Virus record (IMG/VR): IMGVR_UViG_3300033997_000296
Location: 1-46,118 of that record
DNA length: 46,118 bases
DNA from: a virus
Strand: one strand, 5' to 3'
Below are positions 31,877 to 39,675 of the stretch, one piece after another (position 1 is the stretch's first letter; each line of letters starts with the position of its first letter). The position numbers and the translations under genes were made by a program. A model generated the notes under the pieces. The model worked only from the letters and a program-made list of their open reading frames with translations. It did no database searches and was not told where the DNA came from.

Positions 31877-34027
31877 ATGTCTGTCGTGCAAAGCACCCTG
31901 CGCATCTCCCTTCTGGAAGATGTCGTCGCAAAATCCGCGCCCATCTTCCGCACTCTCGACCGGCTTCAAGGCCAGCAGATGAAGGCGTTCGCGCCGATGC
32001 GCGGGCTAATCGGGCAGGCCGTCGCGCTGGGTGCCGGCTACCTCGGCGCGACCGAAGGAATGTCGGCGACGGCCGGCGCTGCTATCGAGTTCGAAAGCGC
32101 TTTCGCTGATGTGAAAAAGGTTGTCGAGGCGAGTGACGAACAGTTTGAAAACATGCGCCGTAGCATCCGGCGCATGTCTGGCGAAATCCCCTTGGCCGCA
32201 ACCGACATTGCAGCCTTGTTTGCGGCGGCCGGCGAGTCCGGTGTCGCGACCGAGGATCTGCAAAGTTTTGCCGAAATGGCTGCCCGTGTTGGTGTCGCCT
32301 TCGATATGACGGCCGCCGACGCTGGCGAAAGCCTAGCCAAGCTCAAAACCCAGCTCGAATTGAATGTCGCCGAAACGGGCGAGATGGCCGACGCCATCAA
32401 CCATCTTTCGAACAACATGGCTTCCAAGGCAAAGGACGTTACCGAATTCATGCTGCGCGTTGGCGCCATCGGTGAAATGAGCGGCTTCGTGAAGGAAGAC
32501 GTTGCAGCCATGGGTAGCGCCATGATCGCGGCCGGCGCGGATGCCAGCACGGCCGGCACGGCAATGAAAAACGTTATCCGTGCAATGGCACGTGGCGACT
32601 TTGCCAAGAGGTCACAAAAGGACGCGGCAAAAGCCCTCGGCCTGCATTTGCCCACTATCGCAAAAGACATGCAGAAAGATGCGAAGGGCACCTTGCGCAA
32701 GGTTCTCACGGCCATCGCCAAGGCTCCGAAGCATCAACAGACTGCGCTCCTGTCTGAATTCTTCGGCGATGAAGCAAGCGCCTTCATGCCGCTGGTCGGT
32801 AATATCCAGCTGCTGGACCGGGCGCTCGCATCCGTGACCGACCGGACGAAATATTCCGGGTCGGCTTTTGCCGAGTATGTCCAGCGCGCCAACACCACGC
32901 GCAACGTTCTCGATCTCTTGGGAAACAAGATTTCTAACAAGTTCGCGGAGATGGGCGACAACATGTTGCCGGCAATCCGCGAGGGCGCTGAAGCCATTGG
33001 CTATGTGATCGACACCCTTGGCAGTCGGGTGACGATCTTTGATAAGTTAGAGGCCTCAATGAGGGGCTTCATGCAGGGACTTGGCTACGAAGGCGGTGTG
33101 CGTGAACTGACAGAAGATTTGGGCGATTTGCTGTTCGGTAAAATCGATCCAAACGCGGCAGATCGGATCGGCAGCATCTTTGTTCAAGCCAAGGAATGGG
33201 GAGCTTCCATCCGCGAATTGAATGACGCGATCAAGGATAACCCGATTGCCCAATTCCTCGCGGAAATGTCGGGGTACGGCTTCCAGCTTTTCTTGTACGC
33301 GGCCGGCATTGCGATGCTGGCGGGCACAATTCGCAAGCTGGCTGGGGCATTGATGCTTCTTTCAGGCGCGAGCACCGCGCTTTCGATCCTTAAGACGATA
33401 GGGACTTTGAGCGAGTTTCCGGGGCTGGGTGGCGACGGTGGAAAACCGGGCGGGAAAGCTCCCAAAGGTGGGGGCGGCAATGTCCCTGAAGTCCTGCCTT
33501 GGTACAGCCAGGCTGGCCAGTGGCTGAAGGGTTTCGGTTCGCAGCTCGGCTTCGGCTTGTCCGTCCAGAGCTTGGGTGACACCCCCGGCGACACGTTTGA
33601 GGATCAGGTCAAGAACCAGCAAAAGTACAAGGAAGCTTTGCAGAAGCTCTTTGGCCTCAACAAGGATGCTTCGGGGGTTTCTGGCTGGGACAGCTTCTGG
33701 TTCGGCGATGCTGCCAAACCAGATTTTAGCTTTCGCGAACACGCCGGTATTTCTGGCGTCGGTGGGACCGGGGGCGGTGCACCGGCGACGGCAAGCGCCT
33801 CCGGTCAGCCGGTTCTGGCGCGCATAGACGCTGGCTCGATTGCTGAAATGGTGAAGCCGAATGGCACGCAGGATGTGAGGGTGACAAACCGCGAGCCTGT
33901 TAGCGTCACGGTCCACAACCAGATCAGCATCACGGGTGTTTCCGATCCGGAGGCGGCCGGTAATGCAGCCGCTGCGCAAGTCGGCGAAAAGGTCCGGCAG
34001 GGTGTCGAAAGCTCTTATAGTGACTAG
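31877..34027 (+). CDS. Tail tape measure protein
   Basis: 716 residues. The N-terminal third is a TP901/PhageMin-type tape-measure domain: FESAFADVKKVVEASDEQFENMRRSIRRMSGEIP, AAESGVATEDLQSFAEMAARVGVAFDM (landmarks near residues 75-150), and NNMASKAKDVTEFMLRVGAI. Hydrophobic stretches lie near 470-500 (GYGFQLFLYAAGIAMLAGTI). The C-terminal part is Gly-rich and then VSVTVHNQISITGV. It sets tail length and helps DNA enter the cell. Its TAG overlaps the stop of the opposite gene by 4-base contact (CTAG at 34024-34027). Confidence 0.93.
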   Translation: MSVVQSTLRISLLEDVVAKSAPIFRTLDRLQGQQMKAFAPMRGLIGQAVALGAGYLGATEGMSATAGAAIEFESAFADVKKVVEASDEQFENMRRSIRRMSGEIPLAATDIAALFAAAGESGVATEDLQSFAEMAARVGVAFDMTAADAGESLAKLKTQLELNVAETGEMADAINHLSNNMASKAKDVTEFMLRVGAIGEMSGFVKEDVAAMGSAMIAAGADASTAGTAMKNVIRAMARGDFAKRSQKDAAKALGLHLPTIAKDMQKDAKGTLRKVLTAIAKAPKHQQTALLSEFFGDEASAFMPLVGNIQLLDRALASVTDRTKYSGSAFAEYVQRANTTRNVLDLLGNKISNKFAEMGDNMLPAIREGAEAIGYVIDTLGSRVTIFDKLEASMRGFMQGLGYEGGVRELTEDLGDLLFGKIDPNAADRIGSIFVQAKEWGASIRELNDAIKDNPIAQFLAEMSGYGFQLFLYAAGIAMLAGTIRKLAGALMLLSGASTALSILKTIGTLSEFPGLGGDGGKPGGKAPKGGGGNVPEVLPWYSQAGQWLKGFGSQLGFGLSVQSLGDTPGDTFEDQVKNQQKYKEALQKLFGLNKDASGVSGWDSFWFGDAAKPDFSFREHAGISGVGGTGGGAPATASASGQPVLARIDAGSIAEMVKPNGTQDVRVTNREPVSVTVHNQISITGVSDPEAAGNAAAAQVGEKVRQGVESSYSD

Positions 34028-34347
34028 CGGATGAAAGCGTTCGCCTTGGCGGTCCTGCGTATCTGTGTGCAGTGGGCTGCTTTGGCGGATGCTGTCATGC
34101 CCTTTTGGGCGGATTGTTTTCCGGCCGTCATCAACTGCAACAGAGAGGCGAAACCCATGTCGTCGGCCGCCACATTCTTCTCGATAAAAGCAGTGATCAT
34201 CCCTTGATCATAGGTTAGGCCGCAAAAGTCTTCGGCAGCCAAAACCGTTCCGAGCTGAAGTGCAATGTCGCTCGAATCCTTTTTAGGGGCGGCAAGCGCG
34301 ACGGTCGCGAAAATCACCAGCGGTACAAGTATCAGCGTTGGCTTCAC
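34024..34347 (-). CDS. Secreted small protein on the opposite strand (moron candidate)
   Basis: 107 residues with a clear signal peptide: MKPTLILVPLVIFATVALA, cut after ALA, leaving about 88 residues. The mature part has two Cys (DFCGLTYDQ and AHCTQIRR) that could form a disulfide, and a helical middle (AAFIEKNVAADDMGFASLLQLM-like text at about 53-75). It is the only leftward gene inside the whole late region, between tape measure and U, and meets the tape-measure gene tail to tail. That position and the export signal suggest a lysogenic-conversion (moron) gene acting in the periplasm. Function unknown. Confidence 0.75.
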   Translation of the reverse strand: MKPTLILVPLVIFATVALAAPKKDSSDIALQLGTVLAAEDFCGLTYDQGMITAFIEKNVAADDMGFASLLQLMTAGKQSAQKGMTASAKAAHCTQIRRTAKANAFIR

Positions 34348-34391
34348 CGCTGTTCCCCCTCTTATTCATCATGCTTCGCCAGAGGTAAAAT

Positions 34392-34856
34392 ATGTCCGGT
34401 TACACGTCAATGATGCTCGGCGGCTTCGGTTTCGAGGCGCTGGGCTTCGGCTATCAGGGTGTCAAACGCTCCCTAAATACCCAATGGACTGAAGTGGCCG
34501 TGGGGCAAACCCTCAACCCCCAGCAATGGACCGGCCCAACGTCAGACGAAATCACCATCGCCGGCGTGATCTTCACCGAAGAATTCGGCGGGCAATCGCA
34601 GCTCGATGGGATCGCCGCTGAAGCGCTCGCCGGCGTGCCCATGATGCTGGTGACGGGTGATGCGGTCGAGGGTGTCATTCGAGGCATTTTCACGGTGCAG
34701 GGCATTGAGGAAGATAAGTCCCACCACAACGCGCGTGGCGAGGCTGCGCGCAACGCCTACACCATCAAGCTCAAGCGCCAGCCGGACACAATGCCTCTGC
34801 CCGGTGGCTCCATTCTGGATCGCGCCACAAGCTTTCTTTCCAATCTCTTCCGGTGA
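34392..34856 (+). CDS. Tail protein U (P2 gpU-like)
   Basis: 154 residues. The pattern MMLGGFGFEALGFGYQGVKRSLNTQWTEV is close to the gpU opening (m..LG.f.F...); then GPTSDEITIAGVIFTEEFGG and a C-terminal FTVQGIEEDKSHHNARGEAARNAYTIKLKRQ, typical of this tail-tip/baseplate protein. P2 order is T-U-X-D, which is kept here despite the leftward gene in between. No strong ribosome site is seen (GAGGTAAAAT). Confidence 0.9.
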   Translation: MSGYTSMMLGGFGFEALGFGYQGVKRSLNTQWTEVAVGQTLNPQQWTGPTSDEITIAGVIFTEEFGGQSQLDGIAAEALAGVPMMLVTGDAVEGVIRGIFTVQGIEEDKSHHNARGEAARNAYTIKLKRQPDTMPLPGGSILDRATSFLSNLFR

Positions 34857-34862
34857 TTATCC

Positions 34863-35075
34863 ATGTCGAACACATACATCACGCGGCAGGGTGAAACCGT
34901 CGATCTCGCCTGCCTCGCACATTACGGCCGGACTGAAAAAGTCGTCGAGGCCGTACTTGAAGCAAATCCGGGCCTCGCGGCGCTGGGCGTGGTGCTGCCG
35001 CTCGGCACCACGATCATCATGCCGGCCATGCCGTCCACCACAACGCAACCGCGTCTTGTCAGCCTTTGGGATTGA
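34863..35075 (+). CDS. Tail protein X (LysM-like)
   Basis: 70 residues, the size of P2 gpX (67). TYITRQGETVDLACLAHYGRTEKVVEAVLEANPGLAALGVVLPLGT shows a LysM-type fold (given as the landmark at residues 4-50): the R.GE.vD.lc..hYG pattern is the family signature, with ANPGLA.LG..LP.G at the end. It belongs to the tail-tip U-X-D block and lies 6 bp after U and 3 bp before D. Confidence 0.92.
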   Translation: MSNTYITRQGETVDLACLAHYGRTEKVVEAVLEANPGLAALGVVLPLGTTIIMPAMPSTTTQPRLVSLWD

Positions 35076-35078
35076 GCC

Positions 35079-36254
35079 ATGCATCCGCGCGTCGAAGTCA
35101 CCATTGACGGCCAGCCCGTGGCCGGCACGTTCTATGAACGTCTGAAGTCCATCACCGTGACCGATAAGGAAGGCTTGAAGTCCGACACGGTCGATATCGA
35201 GCTTAACGATGGCTCGCCCGATTTTCTGGCCCTGCCCCGCAAGGGTGCCATCATTGCGGTCCGGATGGGCTACGGCCAGAACCTCGGTTCGCTCGGCACT
35301 TTCACGGCCGACAAGATCAACGGTTCTTGTCTGCCTTATGGCTTGTCGATCTCCGGAAAGGCCGTGGACTTCCGAAGCGGCAAGCTGAAGGAACGGCAGG
35401 AGCGGGCATGGGACAAAAAATCCCTTGGCGATATCGTCTCGCAGATCGCCGATGAAAGCGGGCTGACGCCGGCGATTGATTCCGACCTATCGAAGTTCGT
35501 TTATGACTGGATCGGCCAGCAGGACGAAAGCAATCTGCATTTCCTACGCCGGCTCGCCCAGCGCCATAACGGCCTTTTCTCGATCAAGCAGGGCCGGTTG
35601 CTGTTCTCAAAGCTGGGATCGGGCAGATCGGCGAGCGGCAACAATATCGGTAGCGTCATCGTCACCCGTGAAATGGTGCAGCTCGGTAGCCTGAAATTCG
35701 ATATCGGCGACCGCACCAAATACAGCAAGGTCGTTGCCTACTATCAGGACAGCGACAAGGCGCAGCGCGTCGAAATCGAAGCGGACGCGAATGCGGACGG
35801 CGAAAGCGTCTACCGCATTCCAGAGCCGTTTTCCTCGCCTGATGAGGCCGACAAGGCGGCGCAGGCGAAAGCCAAAAGCCTGAAGCGTGGCGAGGGTAGC
35901 ACATCGGTCACGGTGATTGGCGATACCTCGATCTGCGCCGGCGCTCCCCTGCTCTACGCCGGCATTCGGCCGGGCCTTGATGGCGTGCCCTACATCATCG
36001 ACACGGCCACGCACAAATATGTCGCGAAAGGCACCTTCACCACTGACATTTCCGGCAAGCTCTACGATGGCAAATCATCGACGGAAGGCGACGACGACGA
36101 GGGCGGCGGTTCCTCTGGCGGCGCTGGCGGCGCTGGCGGCTCAAAGGGCGGAACGGAAGGCGGCGGCAAGGTCGCGCCAAACAGTGCACCTGGTACACCC
36201 GCAACGCCGGCGCACTTCCTGACGCCCCGGCTGGGGCGCACAGACGAAAACTAA
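35079..36254 (+). CDS. Late control / baseplate hub protein D
   Basis: 391 residues of the P2 gpD family (387 in P2). The start HPRVEVTIDGQPVAGTFYERLKSITVTDKEG and GMSDTV-like DTVDIELND, MGYGQNLGSLGTF and QDESNLHFLRRLAQRHNGLFSIKQGRLLFSK are its usual parts. It is the hub below the tube that holds the spike. The last 60 residues are Gly- and Glu-rich and low in complexity (GGGSSGGAGGAGG), then Pro-rich, and are probably flexible. Confidence 0.92.
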   Translation: MHPRVEVTIDGQPVAGTFYERLKSITVTDKEGLKSDTVDIELNDGSPDFLALPRKGAIIAVRMGYGQNLGSLGTFTADKINGSCLPYGLSISGKAVDFRSGKLKERQERAWDKKSLGDIVSQIADESGLTPAIDSDLSKFVYDWIGQQDESNLHFLRRLAQRHNGLFSIKQGRLLFSKLGSGRSASGNNIGSVIVTREMVQLGSLKFDIGDRTKYSKVVAYYQDSDKAQRVEIEADANADGESVYRIPEPFSSPDEADKAAQAKAKSLKRGEGSTSVTVIGDTSICAGAPLLYAGIRPGLDGVPYIIDTATHKYVAKGTFTTDISGKLYDGKSSTEGDDDEGGGSSGGAGGAGGSKGGTEGGGKVAPNSAPGTPATPAHFLTPRLGRTDEN

Positions 36255-36405
36255 ATGACTGATTGCCGGCGCGATGCGTCGGCCTCTCCTGTCTGGTCGC
36301 ATCGCGTGACTTGGCAAAGCCCGGCCTCGCCGGGCGCTTGAACCACAAAGGTTCAATCCCTCCCCTCGCCTTCGGGCAATCCTCATCAAAATCGGAGTTA
36401 TCCTT
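36255..36405 (+). other. Gene-free gap with three hairpins before the lysis genes
   Basis: Contains GCGATGCG / CGCATCGC (36271-36278, 36298-36305), CCCGG / CCGGG (36320-36334) and GAACC / GGTTC (36340-36354). None has a T run. They may be weak terminators or RNA-processing sites between tail and lysis genes. A ribosome site (GGAG) for the endolysin lies at the end. Confidence 0.5.
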
Positions 36406-37314
36406 ATGGATGCGACAACGTTCTTCGCATATGCGAGGCGTGCGCCTTTTGGCGGCCGTCTTACGCAGGGCCAGATTGATGGCATGAATGCACTGTTCCG
36501 GTGCTGGGACTCTCACAAAATTCCCGCTCCGGATAAACGTCACCTTGCCTATATTCTGGCGTCGGTCTTTCACGAAACGGGCGGCCGGATGGTGCCCGTG
36601 CGCGAAACCTTCGCCTCGACCGACGCCGGCGCAATCGCTGCTTTGGACAAGGCACACAAAGCCGGCCGGCTGGGACAGGTCAGCAAGCCGTACTGGCGCA
36701 AAGGCGCGAACGGTAAAGCCTATTTCGGGCGGGGCGATATCCAGCTCACCCACGAAGAAAACTATAGAGTCCTCGGCGAGCGGATCGGCGCTGACCTGGT
36801 TGGCAACCCATCTCTCGCACTCGATCTCGATATCAGCGCAGAGATTGCCATTGTGGGCATGCTGGAAGGCCTGTTTACCGGCAAGAAGCTGACGGACTAT
36901 TTCAATCTCAAGAAGGATGATCCGGTCGGCGCGCGCGCGGTCGTAAACGGGACCGACAAGGCGAAGCTGATCGCCGGTTATTACAAATCCTTCCTCGACG
37001 CCTTGGAAGCGGCGACCCTCGCTTATTATCAGGGTCAGCCGGAAGATGTCGCCGAGCGTGATGCGGAGCCGGACAACGTGCCGGCCATGAAAAGCAAGTC
37101 GCTCTTGACGATCATCGGCAGCTTCCTCGGCGCTATCGGCCTCGGCGCGGTGGACGATCTGAAGGGCGTTGTTGAAAGCGGCGCAACCCTGTTCGGCGCG
37201 ATCTCCAATCCGTGGGCCTTCGGTAGCCTGGTCTTTGCCACAACCGGGGCGGTGGTTCTGACGTGGCTTATCGGTTCCGGCCGGATCACGATCAACCGGA
37301 GCGCCGCACGGTAA
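36406..37314 (+). CDS. Endolysin, GH19-type, with C-terminal membrane segments
   Basis: 302 residues. Residues 1-215 form a GH19 (chitinase-like) muramidase: AYILASVFHETGGRM with Glu57 in HETGG, and GKAYFGRGDIQLTHEENY with the substrate cleft. After an acidic linker two hydrophobic segments follow: SLLTIIGSFLGAIGLGAV (about 226-243) and WAFGSLVFATTGAVVLTWLIG (about 270-290), then a basic end. The tail should put the enzyme in the inner membrane, with the catalytic part facing the cytoplasm until the holin or a spanin acts. A GGAG site precedes the ATG. It overlaps the spanin gene. Confidence 0.88.
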   Translation: MDATTFFAYARRAPFGGRLTQGQIDGMNALFRCWDSHKIPAPDKRHLAYILASVFHETGGRMVPVRETFASTDAGAIAALDKAHKAGRLGQVSKPYWRKGANGKAYFGRGDIQLTHEENYRVLGERIGADLVGNPSLALDLDISAEIAIVGMLEGLFTGKKLTDYFNLKKDDPVGARAVVNGTDKAKLIAGYYKSFLDALEAATLAYYQGQPEDVAERDAEPDNVPAMKSKSLLTIIGSFLGAIGLGAVDDLKGVVESGATLFGAISNPWAFGSLVFATTGAVVLTWLIGSGRITINRSAAR

Positions 37315-37583
37315 TGTTCGGCCTAGATGCCGGATGGCTGAAAATGGCGGCTGGGGGGCTTTTCTGCGCGTTCGCCCTCGCCGCTGGCTCCTATCACCTC
37401 GGAAAGCACGAAGGGCGCTCCATCGAGCGCGCCGAGGGCGAGGCGAAGGCCGCAAAGAACGCGCTCCAACGCATCACCAACATGGAGAAAAACAATGCAT
37501 CGTTCCGCGATCTTTCGCCTCGCCATCGTTGCCTCGCTCTCATGCGCTCTAGCGGGTTGCCTGACGGAGCCTGCGACGACTGA
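37314..37583 (+). CDS. Inner-membrane spanin (Rz-like)
   Basis: 89 residues from ATG 37314, which overlaps the endolysin stop (TAATG). One membrane segment (WLKMAAGGLFCAFALAAGSYHLG) is followed by a helical, charged periplasmic part (EGRSIERAEGEAKAAKNALQRITNMEKNN), the normal Rz layout. Its end overlaps a lipoprotein gene in another frame, the classic Rz/Rz1 signature. It should fuse inner and outer membranes at lysis with the partner. Confidence 0.75.
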   Translation: MFGLDAGWLKMAAGGLFCAFALAAGSYHLGKHEGRSIERAEGEAKAAKNALQRITNMEKNNASFRDLSPRHRCLALMRSSGLPDGACDD

Positions 37584-37716
37584 AGGCAGCGGATATCAGA
37601 TTACGCGCTTTTCAAGTGCGAAGGCGGCCCGGCTGGCTTCGCAGGATGCAACGGCTGGCCCTGCCATCCACTCAAACAACCAGCAGTGCATGAAAGACCC
37701 TGCCTGCCGCAAATAG
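37495..37716 (+). CDS. Outer-membrane spanin lipoprotein (Rz1-like), overlapping Rz
   Basis: 73 residues in the +1 frame relative to Rz, starting 89 bases before the Rz stop. The signal MHRSAIFRLAIVASLSCALAGC ends in a lipobox (LAGC), so Cys22 should carry lipid and anchor the protein. A short mature part with two further Cys (NQQCMKDPACRK) follows. GGAG precedes the ATG inside the Rz gene. The overlap, lipobox and neighbours make this the Rz1 partner. Confidence 0.8.
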   Translation: MHRSAIFRLAIVASLSCALAGCLTEPATTEGSGYQITRFSSAKAARLASQDATAGPAIHSNNQQCMKDPACRK

Positions 37717-37752
37717 AAATCGTAAGGCTTCAGGGAAGCCAAGGGGCTGAAG

Positions 37753-38070
37753 GTGGACAAGTTCAACTCGTTCAACGAAATGCTGACCGCATGGGGCGGC
37801 GGGGCATTCACAACTATCATTGGCGCACTTGCCGGCCGCTTCATGTGGCACGGCAACGAAGCCAGAAAGGGCAACAGGAAGTTTTTCGGGCGCGAACTGC
37901 TTTGGGAATTTCCGGTGGCCGTGGGTATGGCGCTAATCGGTGAAGGCGTTGCGTCATACCTCGGCATGAGCCAGCCCGCATCAACCGGGCTTATTGCTGC
38001 GCTCGCCTATCTCGGGCCGCGCGGAACGGAAGTTCTCTTCCAGCGCTGGTTTAGCAAAAAGGTCGCCTGA
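37753..38070 (+). CDS. Holin, LydA / superfamily III-like
   Basis: 105 residues from a GTG at 37753 with AAGG upstream. Hydrophobic parts are GGGAFTTIIGALAGRFMW, then WEFPVAVGMALIGEGVASYLG and STGLIAALAYLGPRG. The text RELLWEFPVAVGMALIGEG and AYLGPRGTEVL is that of the phage LydA holin family. It makes the membrane hole that triggers lysis. It closes the lysis cassette and is followed by a strong terminator at 38083-38120. Confidence 0.8.
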   Translation: MDKFNSFNEMLTAWGGGAFTTIIGALAGRFMWHGNEARKGNRKFFGRELLWEFPVAVGMALIGEGVASYLGMSQPASTGLIAALAYLGPRGTEVLFQRWFSKKVA

Positions 38071-38082
38071 CCTTGCAAGAAC

Positions 38083-38120
38083 AACGGGCCGGCAGGAATC
38101 CCCTGCCCGGCCCGTTTCTA
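38083..38120 (+). terminator. Strong terminator ending the late operon
   Basis: AACGGGCCGG (38083-38092) pairs with CCGGCCCGTT (38107-38116) with an inner CAGG/CCTG stem, then TTTCTAT. It follows the holin stop by 12 bases and closes the structural and lysis block. Confidence 0.8.
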
Positions 38121-38209
38121 TAGCTGCCCGCGGGTGGCCGCAGCCTCACGGCTGCAACAGCGGGTGCAGATTGGCGTCATACCCCGCCCGACAACATCAA
38201 AGATCATTG

Positions 38210-38240
38210 CCGCACCCTTCGCCTGCGCAGGCCGGTGCGG
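38210..38240. repeat. Palindromic intergenic element, copy 2
   Basis: CCGCACC (38210-38216) and GGTGCGG (38234-38240) flank the core TTCGCCTGCGCAGGCC. It is the inverted copy of 4682-4711. It lies in the leader of the adenine methylase gene, 27 bases before its ATG. Confidence 0.7.
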
Positions 38241-38267
38241 TTTGTCAGAAAAGATGGTCTTAGACAA

Positions 38268-39107
38268 ATGCAAAATCTCTTTCAGTTTTCCGAAGTGCGG
38301 CCAGTGTCTCCCCCTGCCGCCTATCTCGGCGGTAAAAAGCAGCTCGCCGGCCGGATCGCTGCATTACTCGAACAAATCCCGCATGATCTCTATGTGGAAC
38401 CATTCACGGGCATGGGCGGGGTATTCTTCCGCCGTCGCCTTGTGCCTCGCGCGGAAGTCATCAACGATATTTCCGGCGACGTGACGACGCTGTTTCGCAT
38501 TCTGCAGCGTCACTTGCCCCAGCTGCTGGAGGTGATGAAATTCCAGATTACGTCACGGCGGGAGTTCGAGCGGCTGGCCGCGTGCGATCCCTCGACCTTG
38601 ACCGATCTCGATAGATCGGCCCGGTTCCTCTATCTCCAGAAGCTGGCCTTTGGTGGCAAAATTTCCGGCCGGACCTTTGGTGTCGATACCACGGGCGGCG
38701 CTCGGTTCAATGTCACGCGGCTTACGCCGATCTTGGAGGAAGTCCACGAACGTCTCGCCGGCGTCGTGATTGAATGCCTCGACTGGCGCACGCTCATCGA
38801 GCGGTATGACCGGCCGGGCGCAATGTTCTACCTCGATCCGCCTTACTATGGCTGCGAGAACGACTATGGAAAGAACGTCTTCAAGCGGGACGATTTCGCG
38901 GAAATGGCCGAACGTCTCGGCACGATCAAGGGCCGCTTCATGATCTCGCTCAATGACCGGCCGGAAGTGCGTGAAATCTTCGGACGTTATCCAATGACGC
39001 CGGTTTCGCTCACCTACACCATCCGGGGCGGCGAAGGCAAAGAAGTTGGCGAAGTCGTCATTCTTGACGGCAAAGAGCCTGCAATCCCAAACCTGCCGTT
39101 GCTATGA
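38268..39107 (+). CDS. Adenine-N6 DNA methyltransferase, Dam/D12 class
   Basis: 279 residues from ATG 38268; an ATG at 38235 overlaps the palindromic element and is less likely. Signature parts are AAYLGGKKQLAGRI, YVEPFTGMGGVFFRR (AdoMet site, motif I), NDISGDVTTLFRIL and FYLDPPYYG (motif IV DPPY). It methylates adenine in a target still to be found; GATC is the default guess for this class. The gene stands alone after the late operon, with its own terminator, and is the third DNA methylase of this genome. Confidence 0.88.
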   Translation: MQNLFQFSEVRPVSPPAAYLGGKKQLAGRIAALLEQIPHDLYVEPFTGMGGVFFRRRLVPRAEVINDISGDVTTLFRILQRHLPQLLEVMKFQITSRREFERLAACDPSTLTDLDRSARFLYLQKLAFGGKISGRTFGVDTTGGARFNVTRLTPILEEVHERLAGVVIECLDWRTLIERYDRPGAMFYLDPPYYGCENDYGKNVFKRDDFAEMAERLGTIKGRFMISLNDRPEVREIFGRYPMTPVSLTYTIRGGEGKEVGEVVILDGKEPAIPNLPLL

Positions 39108-39112
39108 ACAAA

Positions 39113-39145
39113 AAAAAGCCGTTCGGTTACGCCGGGCGGCTTTTT
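39113..39145. terminator. Bidirectional intrinsic terminator
   Basis: AAAAAGCCG (39113-39121) and CGGCTTTTT (39137-39145) form a 9-bp stem. It ends the adenine methylase gene and can stop leftward transcripts from the gene at 39299-39628. The 150 bases between it and that gene hold no clear gene. Confidence 0.85.
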
Positions 39146-39298
39146 GCGTTTCTGGCGCTGGCATCAGGAATGACATTCTAATTTGCTGCGCCGATCGCGC
39201 GCTCGAGCGCATCCGCGGCAGCAATAAAATTACAAGATTGCGAACGAATGTTTCATGCCGGCGTCTCGGCCGCCGGCGAATGCTGAAATGATTTTCCT

Positions 39299-39628
39299 TC
39301 AAGGCTTTCGTGGCGGCTGATTGATCGGCAACCCATTGAGCGCTGCAATCTGCTCGTATGTGTCCTCGACCTTTGCCGCCGCGACCCGTGGATAATCCGC
39401 CCAGCCATTATGCGGCAAGATGGTCTGTTTTACGCCGTCAATATGACTGATAGACCAGCGCCACTTTGTCCTCATGGTGCCGGTGACTTCAAGCATAATG
39501 CGGCCGAATGACCGGTCGCCGTCCCATGCACGATAATCTTCATGACCCTCGTTTGGCCACGTTTCACGCCAGCGGTAGCGCGGTTCCGGTCCGGGATCGT
39601 CGGGATATTTCTTCATGCCTCCTGACAT
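39299..39628 (-). CDS. Hypothetical protein
   Basis: 109 residues, with a Pro/Trp-rich start (KKYPDDPGPEPRYRWRETWPNEGHEDYRAWDGD) and a strand-rich middle (SFGRIMLEVTGTMRTKWRWSISHIDG). The ATG 39628 is used; a second ATG at 39616 comes one base after an AGGAGG sequence, too close to be its site. I do not recognise the family; similar Trp-rich small proteins occur on rhizobial chromosomes and phages. It is divergent from the ligase gene. Confidence 0.5.
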   Translation of the reverse strand: MSGGMKKYPDDPGPEPRYRWRETWPNEGHEDYRAWDGDRSFGRIMLEVTGTMRTKWRWSISHIDGVKQTILPHNGWADYPRVAAAKVEDTYEQIAALNGLPINQPPRKP

Positions 39629-39675
39629 GGGTGCCTGACAAATAATTGTAAAGGTTTCGGGCGCAGGCTGGCGTT

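Noticed and set aside
36300-36370. tRNA-like T-arm text (GGTTCAATCC) before the endolysin gene
   Set aside because: Only 3 pairs of a T stem form, and there is no acceptor, D or anticodon arm. The GGTTC pairs better with GAACC 5 bases upstream.
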